NCBI GenBank assembly: GCA_919901875.1
Contig: CAKKQG010000126.1
Coordinates: forward strand, 24,363-40,701
Source: Anaerolineales bacterium
GTDB taxonomy: Bacteria; Chloroflexota; Anaerolineae; Anaerolineales; VGOW01
Length of the DNA: 16,339 nucleotides
Reading direction: 5' to 3'
Under the pieces are notes generated by a model. That model was not told the origin of the DNA and did no database searches. It was given only the letters and a program-made list of their open reading frames with translations. Position numbers and translations under genes: made by a program. This document shows, in pieces, positions 13,666 through 16,339 of the stretch (its first letter is position 1; each line of letters begins with the position of its first letter).

Positions 13666-15690
13666 TTATTTTATTTCGTATTTGTAACTCGCCAATTCAG
13701 TTGTGAACTGCGTCGTGCCGGAGACAACCACGATCACGTTATCACTCGCCGAGGCGATATCCACTTTGATCGATCCGTTATTCGCCCCATCCAGCGTCAT
13801 TTGCTCCACCGTCGTTTTCGATCCCGATTTGCGAATCACCTGCACCACATAACTTTGCGGCAAGATGTTGTCGAAGCGCACAAAGCCTTCGGCTTTCCAA
13901 CCGCACTCGTCCGATTCAAAATCGCAGCTATAGTTAAGTTCAGGGACGGTGACATCGTCAATGAGCAAACCACTGCGCGTGGCGGCGTCATCGGTGATGT
14001 ATTCAAAACGCACTTGAATCTTTTTGCCAATATATGGGGCGAGATCAATTTTTTCTTCAACCCATTGCGGAGTCTTTGAACCGCCGCTGTTATCGGTATA
14101 CCCTGAGCCAAAGTTATTGCCTGTTGGATTCGTGTCGCGCATACTGGGCGTCTTGATGATCTTCCACGTCTTGCCGCCATCGGTTGAGACTTCCAAGTAA
14201 GCATAGTCATAATCTTCTTCAATCGTCCACAACGCCCAATACTTCAGCGTTGCGGTTTTTACGTTCGTTAAATCGAATTCGCGGGTGAGAGACGTATCGC
14301 TCTTGTCGCCGCGATTGCTCCAGAAGGCGAATTTGCCACTGTGCGGAGTCGCCGGCATCACAGCCACTTGCTGCGAGCCGCTGAAGTCGAGTGTGAATGT
14401 TCCGCGACACGAAATGCGAATGTAATCCGCGCCGAATTGATGCACGGTTGCCGACTTCACTGAAACAGGACAGGTCGTTGCCGAAGCAGCGTGTTGTGTC
14501 ACGCGCGGCGCTTTGGAATAGTTGTTGTAGTAATAACGTCCATCGCCCACACCCTTGTCGCCGACGTAATTGGCGATAACCCAATCACTAAAAACATCCA
14601 CAGCCGTTGTCGGCTTCCCCGTAGTTTTGTCGGTAATCTTTAATTCCTTCAGTGTGTTCTCAACCGCTTGCAATCCATTTTCTTTTTTGGTCAACAATGT
14701 TTTTGTAGCCTCTTCGCCAAAGCGATCCAAAAAATACGCCAGATACATGAACGACGCGCCATAATGACCGGAGTTAGCGCCCGCACCCGAGTCATCCCAG
14801 GCGTTCAATTGCAAATCGGGAGAGGCGACAAAAGAAAATTCGGAGCCGGTGCGATAGCCGTTGAGAAATTCGGCAAGCATCGAAGAGCCTTCGTTCATCC
14901 AGGTGTCTTCGTTGCTGTCGTGATAGCCTTGAATCATATGCTGAAATTCATGGGCGAGTGTGCCGGGCAGATCCGGGTTCGCCGGACTGCCGTAGGCTTC
15001 GGCATTGATATAGAAAATTTCTTTTTCGTTGGAGTATTGTTGCGCTAGCCGCGAATAACCATCGGCAGAGGAGGCGTAGCCGCCAACGTTCTGTCCGAGT
15101 CCGCGCGTGTATAAAATGAAAAGATGCGGGTCGCCGTCCACGCCGGGGTTCGGCTCGTCGCCAAAAAATTTTCGATCCGTCGGATAAATTTTTGTCTGGA
15201 AGGTGTCCACCAATTTCTGCACGTCACTGTCTTTCACCGACAAATCTCTGTGAACAAAGAAATAAACGTTATCGGTTTTGTAAACCAAGCGCGCCGTGAT
15301 CTGAAAATGCGATTTGGTGTCTTCGTTGCTCACCCAAAATTTTTCTTCATCGCCCACTTTATAACCGCCGGATTTCGGCGCCACCGTTACCGGAATATCG
15401 GGGATGCCTTTCAAGCGCATCGCCAGTGTGCGTAGATCGTTGACCGGAAGATCCGTGTCTTGCAATGTCTTGAGCGTGTTGCTTGTGCTAGGGACGGGCG
15501 TGGTGACAACTTTGATCGCGGGGGTAGTAGTGGGACCCTTCGCCGCTTGAGTAAACACAGGCGCAACCGAAGTGCTAACGTCTCGCGCGGTGAAAAACAT
15601 AATCCCGCCCGCCGCGCCCAGCACGCCAACACAAGCGCAACATGTAATTAATCCAGTGATGACAATGGCGATGATATTTTTATTGTTCAC
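13666..15690 (-). CDS. Membrane-anchored HExxH metalloprotease with immune-inhibitor-A-like C-terminus
   Basis: I set the start at the GTG at 15690 because AGGAG lies 5 nt upstream. A longer ATG-started frame exists, but its extra residues are read from a TTGGATG repeat. The 674-aa product has one N-terminal hydrophobic segment (about 6-34, unusually with CCAC), then a Thr/Pro linker. The catalytic domain (about 135-400) has LAHEFQHMIQGYH with the zinc ligands His247 and His251 and catalytic Glu248, and WMNEG with Glu267, 16 residues on, as probable third ligand (gluzincin-like). The C-terminal part contains DYDYAYLEVSTDGGKTW and VRFEYITDDA...GLLIDDV, the pattern of immune inhibitor A / M6-type accessory beta domains. 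It should degrade proteins outside the cell membrane. The exact MEROPS family (M6- or M30-like) is not decided. Confidence 0.88.
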   Translation of the reverse strand: MNNKNIIAIVITGLITCCACVGVLGAAGGIMFFTARDVSTSVAPVFTQAAKGPTTTPAIKVVTTPVPSTSNTLKTLQDTDLPVNDLRTLAMRLKGIPDIPVTVAPKSGGYKVGDEEKFWVSNEDTKSHFQITARLVYKTDNVYFFVHRDLSVKDSDVQKLVDTFQTKIYPTDRKFFGDEPNPGVDGDPHLFILYTRGLGQNVGGYASSADGYSRLAQQYSNEKEIFYINAEAYGSPANPDLPGTLAHEFQHMIQGYHDSNEDTWMNEGSSMLAEFLNGYRTGSEFSFVASPDLQLNAWDDSGAGANSGHYGASFMYLAYFLDRFGEEATKTLLTKKENGLQAVENTLKELKITDKTTGKPTTAVDVFSDWVIANYVGDKGVGDGRYYYNNYSKAPRVTQHAASATTCPVSVKSATVHQFGADYIRISCRGTFTLDFSGSQQVAVMPATPHSGKFAFWSNRGDKSDTSLTREFDLTNVKTATLKYWALWTIEEDYDYAYLEVSTDGGKTWKIIKTPSMRDTNPTGNNFGSGYTDNSGGSKTPQWVEEKIDLAPYIGKKIQVRFEYITDDAATRSGLLIDDVTVPELNYSCDFESDECGWKAEGFVRFDNILPQSYVVQVIRKSGSKTTVEQMTLDGANNGSIKVDIASASDNVIVVVSGTTQFTTELASYKYEIK

Positions 15691-15710
15691 AATGACTCCT
15701 CTTTTAGATG

Positions 15711-15786
15711 TTGGAAGTTGGATGTTGGATGTTGGATGGCAATCTCTAATCTTCATTGTTCATTCTTCATTGTTCATTGTTCATTG
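15711..15786. repeat. Heptamer arrays TTGGATG and TTCATTG
   Basis: TTGGAAG plus three exact TTGGATG units (15711-15738) are followed by 12 nt and then five units TTCATTG, TTCATTC, TTCATTG, TTCATTG, TTCATTG (15752-15786). The second array overlaps the 3' end of the zinc-ribbon gene and encodes its last residues and stop. Confidence 0.92.
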
Positions 15787-16153
15787 TCTCTCCCCCTCCC
15801 ACATTCGGCATCGTTTGTTCGATGGATTCCGGCGACTCGCCCGACTCGAGCCGTTCCACAACATCGCTAAACTCGGGACCCAAATCTTCGCCCATCTCCG
15901 AGCCCATCTTCTTCATGAACTTGGCAACCGACTTTGGATCGTTTTCATCCACGCCGGAGAAGTTCGAAGGATCGGACATCGTTTCCATGCGCGCTTCTTC
16001 GGACTTGGCAATGCGCACCCGACCAATGACGCGCTTTAAGTTCGGGTTGCCGCATAACGGGCATTTAGGTTTGGCGGTGTCATACTCGGCGTAAGAAAGT
16101 TTCACCGACACTTTTTGTTGACAGGAGGAACAACGATACTCGTAGAAAGGCAT
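15767..16153 (-). CDS. FmdB-family zinc-ribbon protein
   Basis: The 128-aa product starts MPFYEYRCSSCQ, the hallmark of FmdB/CxxC small zinc ribbons. Two CxxC knuckles (Cys8/Cys11 and Cys31/Cys34) should bind one zinc ion. An acidic, helical tail (about 50-120) follows. Members are annotated as putative regulators, but a general function is not established. The last residues (MNNEQ) and the TGA stop are encoded by the CAATGAA heptamer array, so the original C-terminus may have been replaced when the repeat grew. No Shine-Dalgarno is visible; an AATTATG array lies just upstream. It is the first of four minus-strand genes leading to the metalloprotease and S41 protease, 76 nt before the former. 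Confidence 0.88.
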   Translation of the reverse strand: MPFYEYRCSSCQQKVSVKLSYAEYDTAKPKCPLCGNPNLKRVIGRVRIAKSEEARMETMSDPSNFSGVDENDPKSVAKFMKKMGSEMGEDLGPEFSDVVERLESGESPESIEQTMPNVGGGETMNNEQ

Positions 16154-16159
16154 AGTGAA

Positions 16160-16270
16160 GATTATGAGTTATGAATTATGAATTATGAAAACAATCGCCG
16201 TATTGTTCATTGTTTCATTCTTCATTGTTCATTGTCTTCATCCTTCTTCCTTCATAATTCATCCTTCAAA
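16160..16270. repeat. Heptamer arrays AATTATG and TTCATTG / CCTTCAT
   Basis: Four AATTATG-type units (GATTATG, AGTTATG, then two AATTATG) run from 16160 to 16187, directly upstream of the zinc-ribbon gene. TTCATTG units follow at 16206-16234, then a degenerate continuation of 7-nt units (CCTTCTT, CCTTCAT, AATTCAT, CCTTCAA) to about 16270. No coding region is seen between 16154 and the right edge. Confidence 0.85.
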
Positions 16271-16289
16271 GATTCTAGCACACCCCCTT

Positions 16290-16298
16290 TGTTATAAT
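16290..16298 (+). promoter_or_regulatory. Extended -10 promoter element for a gene beyond the right edge
   Basis: TGTTATAAT is an exact extended -10 element (TG-N-TATAAT). No good -35 box lies 16-18 nt upstream, which is common for extended -10 promoters. Transcription would start near 16305. The only ATG after it within the window (16306) is followed by a stop after two codons, so the gene must start outside. Confidence 0.45.
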
Positions 16299-16339
16299 AC
16301 CTTTGATGGAATAATTTTCTCCAAACACTCATCTCTTGA

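Overview
The window looks like a chromosomal segment of a mid-GC bacterium, most likely of the Chloroflexota (Anaerolineae-type). This is an inference. It rests on several lipoproteins with Thr/Pro/Ala linkers and a VTVQVP-type repeat, a large GT-C/YfhO-like membrane protein, and many 7-nt tandem repeats and short palindromes between genes. No rRNA, tRNA, CRISPR array, transposase or phage gene was seen. All genes appear intact except the one cut by the left edge. There is no gene-free stretch longer than 300 bases.

Layout. (1) Positions 1-3777, minus strand, probably one transcription unit read right to left: an endonuclease III-like DNA repair enzyme, a GAF-GAF histidine kinase, a small membrane protein with a PH-like region, and a UPF0173-type metallo-beta-lactamase-fold hydrolase whose C-terminus is lost at the edge. 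(2) Positions 3928-5838, plus strand: two tandem paralogous lipoproteins sharing a C-terminal domain that resembles a jelly roll, separated by a terminator-like hairpin. (3) Positions 5873-9998, plus strand: three overlapping genes encoding an SPPY-type DNA methyltransferase, a 772-aa polytopic GT-C/PTPS-related membrane protein, and a protein with PD-(D/E)XK nuclease motifs. This tightly coupled trio looks like a restriction-modification pair with a membrane protein between the two enzymes, and it is the best candidate for an undescribed system. (4) A YtxH-like small protein, then a bidirectional terminator that also closes region 5. (5) Positions 10381-16153, minus strand, probably an operon read right to left: FmdB-type zinc ribbon, membrane-anchored HExxH metalloprotease with an immune-inhibitor-A-like C-terminus, a lipoprotein, and an S41 protease lipoprotein. 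The last two share an unrecognised C-terminal domain. The set suggests an envelope or secreted proteolysis module.

The second notable property is the intergenic DNA. Almost every gap holds arrays whose unit is 7 nt (TTCATTG, AATTATG, GGAGATT, GAAATTT, TTGGATG, GGACGAA), although the unit sequences differ. Perfect palindromes starting GTAGAG also occur. Several genes take their stop codon, and sometimes their last residues, from these repeats. Heptameric repeats (STRRs) are established in heterocystous cyanobacteria; here several unit types coexist and run into gene ends.
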